Below, piece by piece: positions 51,286 through 60,081 of a stretch of DNA of 64,000 nucleotides. Source of the DNA: CAZSLO01 sp964608025 (GTDB lineage: Bacteria; Chloroflexota; Dehalococcoidia; Lucifugimonadales; CAJWER01). The notes below the pieces were generated by a model, which saw nothing but the letters and a program-made list of their open reading frames with translations, did no database searches and had not been told where the DNA came from. A program made the translations under genes and the position numbers. Positions within the stretch are counted from its first letter, which is position 1. Each line of letters begins with the position of its first letter. The stretch is taken from contig CAZSLO010000014.1 in assembly GCA_964608025.1 (NCBI GenBank), forward strand, positions 62,001-126,000, in the 5' to 3' direction.

Positions 51286-51858
51286 GTGATTACTGGTATC
51301 GAAGGAACCATTGTTTCAATCGGACCAGACTGGGTTGACATCTCAGTTGGAGGGGTCACGATACGGGCAAATATTCCCGGATCTGCTACCGCCTTGATAG
51401 GCCGTACAGGAGATATCACGAAGCTATTTACTTCACTACAAGTCCGTGAAGACAGTCTTACATTATATGGATTCCCGATAGAGGAAACGCGATCCGCATT
51501 TGAGGCCTTAATTAGCATTAATGGAGTCGGGCCCAGGCTTGCACTAGGTATACTTTCCACATTAACTACAAACGAGCTGTCCATCGCTATAACTGCCGGA
51601 AATCCAGATGCATTCAAGGGGGTCTCTGGGGTAGGCACAAAGACTGCTAACCGGATTGTACTCGAATTAAAAGGTAAACTGGACTGGCAAACCGTATCGA
51701 CTCCACAGTTAGATACCAACACCGATCTGATCGACGCACTAACTGCTCTTGGATATTCCACAAAAGAGGCTGCTGCTGCAATTACAGATCTACCAGATAA
51801 TGCACCAAGTTCTCTCGAAGAACGAATACGCATTGCGCTCCAAAATATGACAGGATAA
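51286..51858 (+). CDS. ruvA: Holliday-junction branch-migration protein RuvA
   Basis: The 190-aa RuvA holds the junction for RuvB-driven migration. N-terminal OB domain MITGIEGTIVSIGPDWVDISVGGV (about 1-24), helix-hairpin-helix FEALISINGVGPRLALGILS (about 69-88) and FKGVSGVGTKTANRIVLELKGKL (about 107-129), then the C-terminal RuvB-binding domain with ALTALGYSTKEAAAAI. GTG start, weak site, 6 bp after ruvC. ruvB is missing from the operon, so it is encoded elsewhere. Confidence 0.97.
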   Translation: MITGIEGTIVSIGPDWVDISVGGVTIRANIPGSATALIGRTGDITKLFTSLQVREDSLTLYGFPIEETRSAFEALISINGVGPRLALGILSTLTTNELSIAITAGNPDAFKGVSGVGTKTANRIVLELKGKLDWQTVSTPQLDTNTDLIDALTALGYSTKEAAAAITDLPDNAPSSLEERIRIALQNMTG

Positions 51859-51866
51859 ACCACCAT

Positions 51867-52634
51867 ATGGGTACCGATTTCGACCTTTGGGCTGACGTAT
51901 ATGATTTAGTTTATTCTTATGTCAGTAAAGACATTCCTTTCTATACAAATCAGGCCATCCGATCTGGTGGTACCGTTCTAGAGTTGGGATGCGGCACAGG
52001 ACGGGTCTCCATTCCAATAGCAGAAGCAGGCGTAAAAATCATAGGGATGGACTCATCTCCTGAGATGCTGAGAGTTGCTGATAGCAAGGCAAAAAATATG
52101 TCTGTTCGGAATATCTCATTGATCCACGGAGATATGATAGATTTCTCTCTCGGCCAGCAGTTTGAATTAATTATTATTCCATTCCGTGGGTTCCTGTCAC
52201 TACTGTCTGTAGAAGAACAAAAATCTGCGCTCTCAAATATCAAGAGTCATCTGGCACCTCATGGCCGTCTAATTTTCAATGTCTTTGTTCCTGATCTGGA
52301 CATGCTAGTACAGCCTGGTGACACAGCGTACCACCTCCGAGACGTGTCAGATCCAGGGACAAACCGCAGGTTTGTAATATGGCATCAAAGTGGATACGAC
52401 AATCACAATCAACTCATCCATGCAAGGGTGATCGTCGATGAATTAGACGAAATTGGAACAGCAACAAATCGTTTCTACAGAGACTTCCAACTCCGTTATG
52501 GACATCGATGGGAATATCATCACTTACTTACTGCTTCCGGATTCGAGATAATGAACTTATATGGCGACTTCGATCTCACACCATTTGAAGAAAGCAGTTC
52601 CGAGATGATCTGGGAAGTTTGCGTAAACCCGTAA
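51867..52634 (+). CDS. Class I SAM-dependent methyltransferase
   Basis: The 255-aa protein has the SAM-binding motif VLELGCGTGRVSIPIAEAG (about 36-54), the acidic ribose-binding MDSSPEML (about 59-66) and IHGDMIDFSL (about 84-93), then a C-terminal part with FRDFQLRYGHRWEYHHLLTASGF. It resembles small-molecule methyltransferases of the type with a Trp-rich C-terminal half; the substrate is unknown. ATG follows ACAGGAT and is 8 bp after ruvA, so it belongs to the yebC-ruvC-ruvA operon. Confidence 0.85.
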   Translation: MGTDFDLWADVYDLVYSYVSKDIPFYTNQAIRSGGTVLELGCGTGRVSIPIAEAGVKIIGMDSSPEMLRVADSKAKNMSVRNISLIHGDMIDFSLGQQFELIIIPFRGFLSLLSVEEQKSALSNIKSHLAPHGRLIFNVFVPDLDMLVQPGDTAYHLRDVSDPGTNRRFVIWHQSGYDNHNQLIHARVIVDELDEIGTATNRFYRDFQLRYGHRWEYHHLLTASGFEIMNLYGDFDLTPFEESSSEMIWEVCVNP

Positions 52635-52796
52635 TCTGGCATCTCCTAGGCTATAAAACTCTTCCTAGTACTGTTCCACCATATATTTACTATCTAATGG
52701 CTACATCCAACGTTGTAGTTAATAGCAGTCTGCGAAACATAAGTATGCTGTCTACCTATATCTTCAAATTAAATAACTCACACTATGGGGGATCTT

Positions 52797-54158
52797 ATGC
52801 CAACTAAATACCGGGGTTTTTTTTGGGGATTAGCAACATCGGCCATTCTTTCGATCACACTCGTGGGTTTTGGATACTTGGTCAAGAACAATGCAAGCAC
52901 AACCCAAGATTACATCTCTCCAACCACAACATCCACAAGAGATATACGGTTATCTGAAAATGTCAGCCCCGAGAATATTGCTGTCATTGAACCAGCTCAA
53001 GTCTTATCTACAGGCAAGAACACACCTACAGAAATTGCCAGTCAATCGTTATTAAATGGCCTCGGTAGTGACGAGATCGTAGCAGCACATGAACAGGTTC
53101 TAAGCCGTGTGTACAACAAGTCTCTCCCTTCAGTCGTAAGGATCGAGATAGATACAAGTGTGGACAGCACACAGTTCAGATCGGAATCGATACCACCACA
53201 GTTACGGCGTTTTTTCCAACCTGAACAACAGGCTCCAGGACTAGTTCCAAGAGGCCAAGGCTCAGGATTCGTTTGGAGTGCTGAAGGACATTTGATCACG
53301 AATTACCACGTTATTGCTAAAGCTGACAGAATCACCGTGATTTTTTCAGATGGGCTTGAATATGAAGCTTCTATCCTAGGTAGCGACCCCGATGCAGATA
53401 TTGCCGTCTTAAAAATAGATGCTGGAAATAAGGTGTTAAAGCCATTGGTCTTAGGTGATAGTTCCACAGTACAGGTCGGTCAATTTGCAATAGCTATCGG
53501 TGCTCCTTTTGGACAAGATTTCACGATGACCAAAGGAATTATAAGCGCGATAGGCAGGACGATTCCAAGTGTCGAAACTCCCTTCTCTAACCCTGAAATA
53601 ATACAGACTGACGCCCCAATAAACCCAGGAAATTCAGGAGGACCATTACTAGATCGCCATGGGCATACCATTGGTATAAATTCTCAAATCGCAAGCCGGA
53701 GTGGCTCGAGTTCCGGCGTAGGTTTCTCAGTTCCTATAAATACAGCTAAACGCGTGGTACCTGAACTTATAAAGCATGGCAAATACAGGTATTCTTTTCT
53801 AGGGATCACCGGGGGTGATCTCACCGCTCGAATTGCTCAGGCAAATCAATTGGATCGTAATACACGTGGCATCATAGTTGCCACGGTGGTGGAAAGAGGC
53901 CCGGCTGATAAAGCGGGTCTAATACCCAATACCGAAATCGTGGAGTTTGATAATCAACAATTTCCTACCGGCGGTGACATAATTATCTCTGTCAACAATC
54001 AACCTGTTGAAGGCATGGCTGATCTACTAGTCTATCTAACTAGTAAAACCCAACCAGGGGACAACATAACACTGGGACTGGTTAGGGGAAACGGCTCTAC
54101 TACAAGCATCCAAGTGAAACTCGAAGACAGACCGGGTCTTGATATTCCTAAGACATAA
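52797..54158 (+). CDS. HtrA/DegP-type membrane-anchored serine protease (S1C) with one PDZ domain
   Basis: The 453-aa envelope protease has an N-terminal transmembrane anchor (about 8-27, WGLATSAILSITLVGFGYLV), a Ser/Thr-rich linker, and a trypsin-like domain with H171 (ITNYHVIAK), D201 (DADIAVLK) and S280 (NPGNSGGPLLD). One C-terminal PDZ domain (about 330-445) includes GIIVATVVERGPADKAGL and PGDNITLGLVRG. It degrades or refolds misfolded extracytoplasmic proteins. ATG 52797 has GGGGGAT just upstream; a further in-frame ATG lies 12 bp earlier. It appears monocistronic. Confidence 0.93.
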   Translation: MPTKYRGFFWGLATSAILSITLVGFGYLVKNNASTTQDYISPTTTSTRDIRLSENVSPENIAVIEPAQVLSTGKNTPTEIASQSLLNGLGSDEIVAAHEQVLSRVYNKSLPSVVRIEIDTSVDSTQFRSESIPPQLRRFFQPEQQAPGLVPRGQGSGFVWSAEGHLITNYHVIAKADRITVIFSDGLEYEASILGSDPDADIAVLKIDAGNKVLKPLVLGDSSTVQVGQFAIAIGAPFGQDFTMTKGIISAIGRTIPSVETPFSNPEIIQTDAPINPGNSGGPLLDRHGHTIGINSQIASRSGSSSGVGFSVPINTAKRVVPELIKHGKYRYSFLGITGGDLTARIAQANQLDRNTRGIIVATVVERGPADKAGLIPNTEIVEFDNQQFPTGGDIIISVNNQPVEGMADLLVYLTSKTQPGDNITLGLVRGNGSTTSIQVKLEDRPGLDIPKT

Positions 54159-54265
54159 TTGATCTGTACTCATAAAATTGCTAACAGGCCAAGTGGACCG
54201 ATAGATCGATAACATATATCACGTTATCAACTTTTCGAGCCCCAGTCTATTTAGAATGGTACTTC

Positions 54266-54295
54266 GCGACATTATATCGATCCTATAGATACAAT
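54266..54295 (+). promoter_or_regulatory. Weak candidate promoter for the frameshifted small gene
   Basis: GCGACA (54266-54271), 18-bp spacer, TACAAT (54290-54295). It would start transcription about 25 bp before an AGGAGG. A palindromic site, GATAAC-N9-GTTATC, lies at 54208-54228 and may terminate the protease gene. Confidence 0.3.
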
Positions 54296-54339
54296 CTTAT
54301 TCTACTGTCAATAACCCCCATGGACAGGAGGTCAAGTAT

Positions 54340-54482
54340 ATGGCATCCAATGCTACTTTCTCCGTCACCACACTTGAAGTTTGAAATACAGTGCAGAAAG
54401 GTTGTTGAAAGAGAAAGATCTGTTAGGACGTGGCGAATATCCAAGTAATTTTATAAACTGGCTGGATACGGATAGTCTTTGA
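54340..54482 (+). pseudogene. Small gene interrupted by one-base frameshift (47 aa if restored)
   Basis: An ATG with a perfect AGGAGG 8 nt upstream opens a 14-residue frame (MASNATFSVTTLEV) that stops at TGA within GAAGTTTGAAA. In the +1-shifted frame the next 33 residues continue as LKYSAERLLKEKDLLGRGEY and PSNFINWLDTDSL to TGA at 54482. One extra T in the T run would fuse both into a 47-aa helical protein. It may be a pseudogene, a sequencing indel, or a programmed shift. I recognise no family. It is the only gene-like content in the 54159-54577 gap; a weak promoter lies upstream. Confidence 0.4.
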
Positions 54483-54577
54483 GGGCATATTGGGTACTGT
54501 CACTGAAACAGGGATACTCTCCCTCAGGCCATATCAATTCCAATTATGAGGTCAGCCTAAGGCGATATCGCTAAGCT

Positions 54578-56572
54578 ATGCTTGAATTTCTCCTCACGTC
54601 AGATTATAAACCTACAGGTGATCAGCCCAATGCCATTGCGAAGCTCACTGAAGGTGTTACTGACGGATTACGCCATCAAACCCTACTTGGTGTAACCGGT
54701 AGCGGAAAAACATTCACCATGGCCGGAATAGTCGAAAATGTCCAGCGTCCAACCCTTGTAATTGCCCATAACAAGACATTAGCGGCCCAACTAGCGACAG
54801 AGTTCAAGGAATTTTTCCCAAACAACGCAGTAGAGTATTTTGTTAGTTACTACGATTATTACCAACCTGAGGCCTATGTTCCGCATACCGATACCTACAT
54901 CGAGAAAGAAGCCGATATCAATGAACAACTCGATAAACTGAGACACTCAGCTACTAGAGCGCTGTTAACACGCCGTGACGTACTAATAGTCGCGTCTGTG
55001 TCATGTATATTCGGTCTCGGATCTCCTGAAGAATATCAAAGTTTCGTAGCCTATTTACGCAAAGGTGAACAGCGCAGCCGAAACCGTTTGATCAGACAAC
55101 TCGTAGATATGCAATACGAACGCAACGATTTCGATATGTCTCGCGGTAATTTCCGTGTTAGAGGAGATACCGTTGAAATCGTTCCAGCGTATGAAGACGA
55201 AATGGCGGTTCGTATAGAGTATTGGGGCGATGAGATTGAACGGATCGTCCAGCTTGATCCTCTGACCGGGGAACTACTTGGAGAACGTGACGATGTTGAA
55301 ATATACCCAGCGAAACATTTCGTTACATCTGAAGATAAATTGAAAATCGCAATCGAGAATATCCGAACAGAGTTAGATCAGCACCTGATCAATATACGTG
55401 CTGAAGGCAAGCTTCTCGAGGCACAGAGACTCGAATCAAGAACACTGTACGACATTGAGATGCTCCAAGAGACCGGCTATTGTTCAGGTATCGAAAACTA
55501 TGCACGACATCTGGCGGGACGACCTGAAGGTAGCACCCCACATACATTGCTAGACTACTTTCCAGAAGACTATCTGCTTTTCATCGACGAATCGCATATG
55601 ACACTTCCCCAGGTTCGAGCCATGTACGGTGGCGACCGATCTCGTAAGGAAACATTAGTGGACCACGGTTTCAGGCTACCATCGGCTCTCGACAATCGTC
55701 CGCTCAATTTCACAGAATTTGAAGGACGTGCCGCCCAAACAATCTACGTATCCGCCACCCCTGGACCATACGAATTCAAACATTCACAGAATATAGCCGA
55801 ACAAATCATCAGGCCAACTGGACTTTCTGACCCAGATGTAGAAATAAAACCGACAACCGGACAGATCGACGACTTGATTTACCAAATTAAATTACGGATT
55901 GAAAGACAAGAACGTTGTCTAGTCACCACACTAACGAAGCGCATGGCAGAAGAACTAGCTGATTACCTGATTGAAGCCGGCGTTCGTACTCATTATCTCC
56001 ATTCCGATATCGATACTTTGCAAAGAAGCGAGTTACTGCGTGACTTGAGACTAGGAGTTTACGACGTTGTAGTAGGGATTAATCTTTTACGTGAAGGTCT
56101 AGACTTACCCGAAGTGAGCCTAGTGGCAATTTTGGATGCTGATAAAGAGGGATTCCTTCGCTCATCGACATCGCTAACTCAAACGATTGGTAGGGCCGCA
56201 AGACATATTGAAGGTCAAGTAATCATGTACGCAGATGTGATTACCAATTCGATGCGACATGCATTGGACGAGACAGAGCGGAGACGCGAGATCCAACTAG
56301 CATACAACCAAAATAACAACATCACTCCTCAGGGTATACGAAAAGCCATCCACGATATCACAGAGCGTGTACAGTCAATCTCGGAAACCAGTATTCGTCA
56401 AGCCATCCATGAAAACATGCCTGAGGAAGATATCTTACAGGTCATAAAGGAACTAGAAAAAGAGATGAATGTTGCCTCTCATAAACTAGAATTCGAAACT
56501 GCAGCGCTAATCCGCGACCAGATTACCGATCTACGGAAAGTACTCGCAGACGATCTTGTCAAACTAAAGTAG
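54578..56572 (+). CDS. uvrB: Excinuclease ABC subunit B
   Basis: The 664-aa damage-verification helicase of nucleotide excision repair. Walker A GVTGSGKTFTMA (38-49), the beta-hairpin YYDYYQPEAYVPHTDTYIEKEADINEQLDKLRHSAT (about 92-126, in parts), DYLLFIDESH (DEAD-like motif), VSATPGPYE, the helicase motif VGINLLREGLDLPEVSL, QTIGRAARH, and a C-terminal UVR domain (about 620-660) that binds UvrC. Length is normal. ATG lies 31 nt after an AAGG; no strong site. uvrC is 3.5 kb further on the other strand; uvrA is not in the window. Confidence 0.98.
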   Translation: MLEFLLTSDYKPTGDQPNAIAKLTEGVTDGLRHQTLLGVTGSGKTFTMAGIVENVQRPTLVIAHNKTLAAQLATEFKEFFPNNAVEYFVSYYDYYQPEAYVPHTDTYIEKEADINEQLDKLRHSATRALLTRRDVLIVASVSCIFGLGSPEEYQSFVAYLRKGEQRSRNRLIRQLVDMQYERNDFDMSRGNFRVRGDTVEIVPAYEDEMAVRIEYWGDEIERIVQLDPLTGELLGERDDVEIYPAKHFVTSEDKLKIAIENIRTELDQHLINIRAEGKLLEAQRLESRTLYDIEMLQETGYCSGIENYARHLAGRPEGSTPHTLLDYFPEDYLLFIDESHMTLPQVRAMYGGDRSRKETLVDHGFRLPSALDNRPLNFTEFEGRAAQTIYVSATPGPYEFKHSQNIAEQIIRPTGLSDPDVEIKPTTGQIDDLIYQIKLRIERQERCLVTTLTKRMAEELADYLIEAGVRTHYLHSDIDTLQRSELLRDLRLGVYDVVVGINLLREGLDLPEVSLVAILDADKEGFLRSSTSLTQTIGRAARHIEGQVIMYADVITNSMRHALDETERRREIQLAYNQNNNITPQGIRKAIHDITERVQSISETSIRQAIHENMPEEDILQVIKELEKEMNVASHKLEFETAALIRDQITDLRKVLADDLVKLK

Positions 56573-56834
56573 ACATGTAGTATTTCCCAGACATCCACAA
56601 TATATTCATACTATATACTTCGATTTCATTGGGCCGGCTGGAATTAATCAAATCAACCCTAAGCTACAGAGATATGAAATTAGGAACCCAACAGGCGACC
56701 AAATTAATTTGACAGTAGAAATGTACCAGACTCTCCGTCAATATCGAGATGAGATCCTTTATAACTCTAGGATAAGGAAAGTCACAACAAAGTATACATA
56801 GCAACATCTAGGCACTATAGAGAGGCAATTCCTC

Positions 56835-59800
56835 ATGACAACCAAGAATTCCTTAAGCGGTTCCGACCTCAAGGGAGCATTCGAATGGAGATGTATAGGT
56901 CCCTATAGGGCTGGAAGAGTAGTCGCAGTTGCCGGAGATCCAGTGAATACTGGGGTCTTCTATTTTGGTGCAGTAGCTGGTGGTGTATGGAAATCTACGG
57001 ATGGCGGAACCTACTGGCATAACATTTCCGATGGTTATTTCAACACGTCCTCGGTCGGAGCTATAGCAGTAGCCCAGTCGGACCCGAACGTCATTTACAC
57101 TGGGATGGGAGAGGCCTGTATCCGTGTCGATGTTACGTACGGTGATGGAGTATATCGGTCAATTGACGCAGGAAAAACGTGGACTCATCTCGGCCTTGAG
57201 AACACACGTCATATTTCACGAATACGGATCCATCCTAATAATCCTGATCTAGTTTACGTAGCCGCCTTCGGCCACGCTTTCGGGCCGAACGAGCAACGCG
57301 GCATATTCCGTTCAAAGAACGGTGGGCGGACCTGGGAAAATATATTGCATAAAAGCGATATCGCAGGTGCTGCTGACTTATCAATGGACCCTCACAACCC
57401 TAGAATCCTTTATGCTTCAATCTGGCAAGCCCAACGTTCATTCTGGTCTATGGATAGCGGAGGTCCTGATTGTGGCCTTTATAGATCAACTGATGGCGGA
57501 GACAGCTGGCAAGAGATAACTAGGCAAACTGGCCTTCCACAAGGAACTATAGGGCGTATCGGTGTATCGGTATCTCCAGCCAAAACTGGGCTTATCTGGG
57601 CACTAATCGAAGCTGAGGACGGCGGCATTTTTCGATCAGACGATGGTGGAGATTCATGGAAAATGCTCAACGATTCCGAGGATGTTCGTAGCAGACCATG
57701 GTATTACACACACATTTTTGCAGACCCCAAAAACTCTGAAACCGTCTACGTGCTAGCACCGGGAATGTTGCGTTCAACAGACGGAGGCAAAACTTTTTCC
57801 AAGATTAATATGGCTCATTCTGATCAACACGATTTATGGATAGACCCAGACGACCCCCAACGTATGATTGAGGGAAATGACGGTGGAGCATATGTTAGTT
57901 ACAACGGCGGCGAGACATGGAGTTCTGGGTTTAATCAACCAACATCTCAACTTTATTCTGCAGTAACAGACAACCAATTCCCCTATCGAGTTTACGGAGC
58001 ACAGCAAGATAATAGCGCTATAAGTGTACCTAGCAGATCAGTTAAGGGTTTTATTACATGGGATGACTGTTACACGATAGGCCTATCTGAGAGTGGTAAG
58101 GTCGCCGTGAATCCAAGTGATCCAAGTATCGTGTACTCGTCATATCCAGGCGGAACCTTGATGAGGTATGACCACAAGAATTCCCAAGTCCGAGTGATTA
58201 TGGTATGGCCGGAATATTACCAAAATTCACCACCAAAGGAATATAAGTATCGATTCGGCTGGGAGTTTCCTATATCAATTTCTCCCCACGACCCAAACAT
58301 TCTTTATACAGCGGGTAACTTAGCATTTAAATCAACAGACGAAGGCACCACTTGGGAACCAATCAGCGGGGATCTTACACGGGATGACCCTAATAAACAG
58401 GAGCTCTCAGGACCTATTACCTCGGAAGGTCCTTGGGCTGAAATATACTGCACTATCTATTCTTTTGCAGAATCTCCGTCAAAGCCGGGTTTGCTCTGGG
58501 CGGGTACTGATGATGGCCTGATTCATATTTCGCTAGACGGCGGTGGGAAATGGACAAATGTGACGCCTCATGATCTACCTGAATGGACCATGATCAGCAC
58601 AATTGAACCTTCAATCCATGATCCTGCAAAAGCATATGTGGCGGCAACTAGATATAAACTCGATGACGACCGTCCAATGATATATAAGACTACAGACTAC
58701 GGTGCAACATGGGAACTGATAGTTTCCGGTATCAAAGATGGGGATTTCACTCGGGTAGTTCGAGAAGATCCAGAACAGGCTGGTTTGATTTATGCCGGTA
58801 CGGAAACTGGAGTGTATTTCTCAACTGATGACGGATATCACTGGCAACCTATCCAACTAAATCTTCCTATCGTGCCTATATACGATATCTCTGTGAAAGA
58901 CAGTGACCTTATCGTCGCAACACACGGTCGTTCGTTCTGGATACTCGATGATATAAGTCCACTACAACAATCATCAGCCTTAGCATTGACAGGTGATACT
59001 CGCCTGTTCAAGCCAAGAACGACTATTCGTATGATGAAACAAGCTGGATCAATCGTCGAAACAGGGAGCGGTAACCACTACACTAGCGACTTATTGGGAG
59101 CACCTGCTGCGTGGCTCGAGAACAGAACAGTCGACGGAAAACCCACGAAGAGTGGGCTCACATCGGGTATGAACCCACCTGACGGGGTTGCAATCGACTT
59201 CATCTTAGAAAACAACAAAAAAGAAGATCTGGTTATCGAAATACTCGACTCAAACAAAAACGTGATTAGGCAGTTGTTTCCAGTCCCAAAAGACGCCTAT
59301 CCAGTGAAAATTCGAAATGGGTTGAACCGTATTTACTGGGATTTAATGTACAACACATCATTCGAACTGCCCGACGAGACAGGTGACGAAAGCCCCTTCG
59401 CTGCTAAAACCATGGCACCCCTTGCTGCCCCCGGGACTTACAGTGTGCGGCTCAAGATTGGAGATACTGTTCATAGCGATTCTTTTCAAATATTGAAAGA
59501 TCCGCGGTCAGCCACCTCGCAAAAGGGATTTGATAAACAGCTTGACCTCCAACTACAAATCCGGGACAAGTACGAAGAAACTAGAGACCTTATCCTCCAA
59601 ATACGATCTGTAAAACAACAGGTTTCCGAATGGGAAAAACGTTATATAGACAGTCATCCATTAATAGCAAATACTGCCAATTCGATCCTCAGACAATTAT
59701 CTGAAGTAGAAAACGAAATCGTCCCTTACAAATCAGCTGGACCTCAACCCAGGGGCATCCCTGTTGGACTTTACGCTAAAATAAAGGAGTTGATGGGAAT

Positions 59801-59969
59801 AGTCTCCTGTGCCGATTGGCCACCAACAAAGTCATCTTACGAATTACTCGATGATTTATCCGATCGGCTAGAAATACAGTTTGCGATCTTGCAAAACGTC
59901 ATCAACCAGGAGGTACCAGCTTTAATAAAACTACTCGATGAGGAAAATGTGCCCTTGGATTCAACATGA
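56835..59969 (+). CDS. Sortilin/VPS10-type BNR beta-propeller protein (paralogue 2)
   Basis: The 1044-aa protein is the close paralogue of the one at 26776-29901: the N-terminal IGPYRAGRVVAVAGDPVNTGVFYFG (about 19-43, split here) aligns with IGPFRGGRVVAVAGHPTDQEVFYFG, and the Asp-box repeats match in order (WKSTDGGTYW, YRSIDAGKTW, FRSKNGGRTW, YRSTDGGDSW, FRSDDGGDSW, LRSTDGGKTF, YNGGETW, YKTTDYGATW, FSTDDGYHW). The C-terminal non-propeller part includes a beta domain and terminal helices. No signal peptide is seen. ATG has GAGAGG 9 nt upstream. It stands alone between uvrB and the convergent uvrC. Function unknown. Confidence 0.85.
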   Translation: MTTKNSLSGSDLKGAFEWRCIGPYRAGRVVAVAGDPVNTGVFYFGAVAGGVWKSTDGGTYWHNISDGYFNTSSVGAIAVAQSDPNVIYTGMGEACIRVDVTYGDGVYRSIDAGKTWTHLGLENTRHISRIRIHPNNPDLVYVAAFGHAFGPNEQRGIFRSKNGGRTWENILHKSDIAGAADLSMDPHNPRILYASIWQAQRSFWSMDSGGPDCGLYRSTDGGDSWQEITRQTGLPQGTIGRIGVSVSPAKTGLIWALIEAEDGGIFRSDDGGDSWKMLNDSEDVRSRPWYYTHIFADPKNSETVYVLAPGMLRSTDGGKTFSKINMAHSDQHDLWIDPDDPQRMIEGNDGGAYVSYNGGETWSSGFNQPTSQLYSAVTDNQFPYRVYGAQQDNSAISVPSRSVKGFITWDDCYTIGLSESGKVAVNPSDPSIVYSSYPGGTLMRYDHKNSQVRVIMVWPEYYQNSPPKEYKYRFGWEFPISISPHDPNILYTAGNLAFKSTDEGTTWEPISGDLTRDDPNKQELSGPITSEGPWAEIYCTIYSFAESPSKPGLLWAGTDDGLIHISLDGGGKWTNVTPHDLPEWTMISTIEPSIHDPAKAYVAATRYKLDDDRPMIYKTTDYGATWELIVSGIKDGDFTRVVREDPEQAGLIYAGTETGVYFSTDDGYHWQPIQLNLPIVPIYDISVKDSDLIVATHGRSFWILDDISPLQQSSALALTGDTRLFKPRTTIRMMKQAGSIVETGSGNHYTSDLLGAPAAWLENRTVDGKPTKSGLTSGMNPPDGVAIDFILENNKKEDLVIEILDSNKNVIRQLFPVPKDAYPVKIRNGLNRIYWDLMYNTSFELPDETGDESPFAAKTMAPLAAPGTYSVRLKIGDTVHSDSFQILKDPRSATSQKGFDKQLDLQLQIRDKYEETRDLILQIRSVKQQVSEWEKRYIDSHPLIANTANSILRQLSEVENEIVPYKSAGPQPRGIPVGLYAKIKELMGIVSCADWPPTKSSYELLDDLSDRLEIQFAILQNVINQEVPALIKLLDEENVPLDST

Positions 59970-60081
59970 TCCTACATCTATATAGCCGCCAATTACAATG
60001 ACATGACAAACTCAATCATCGAACCTCTTTAATGAAGTGAGAGTTAAATTGATTACCATCTATTTTTGCGCTATCCATGGC

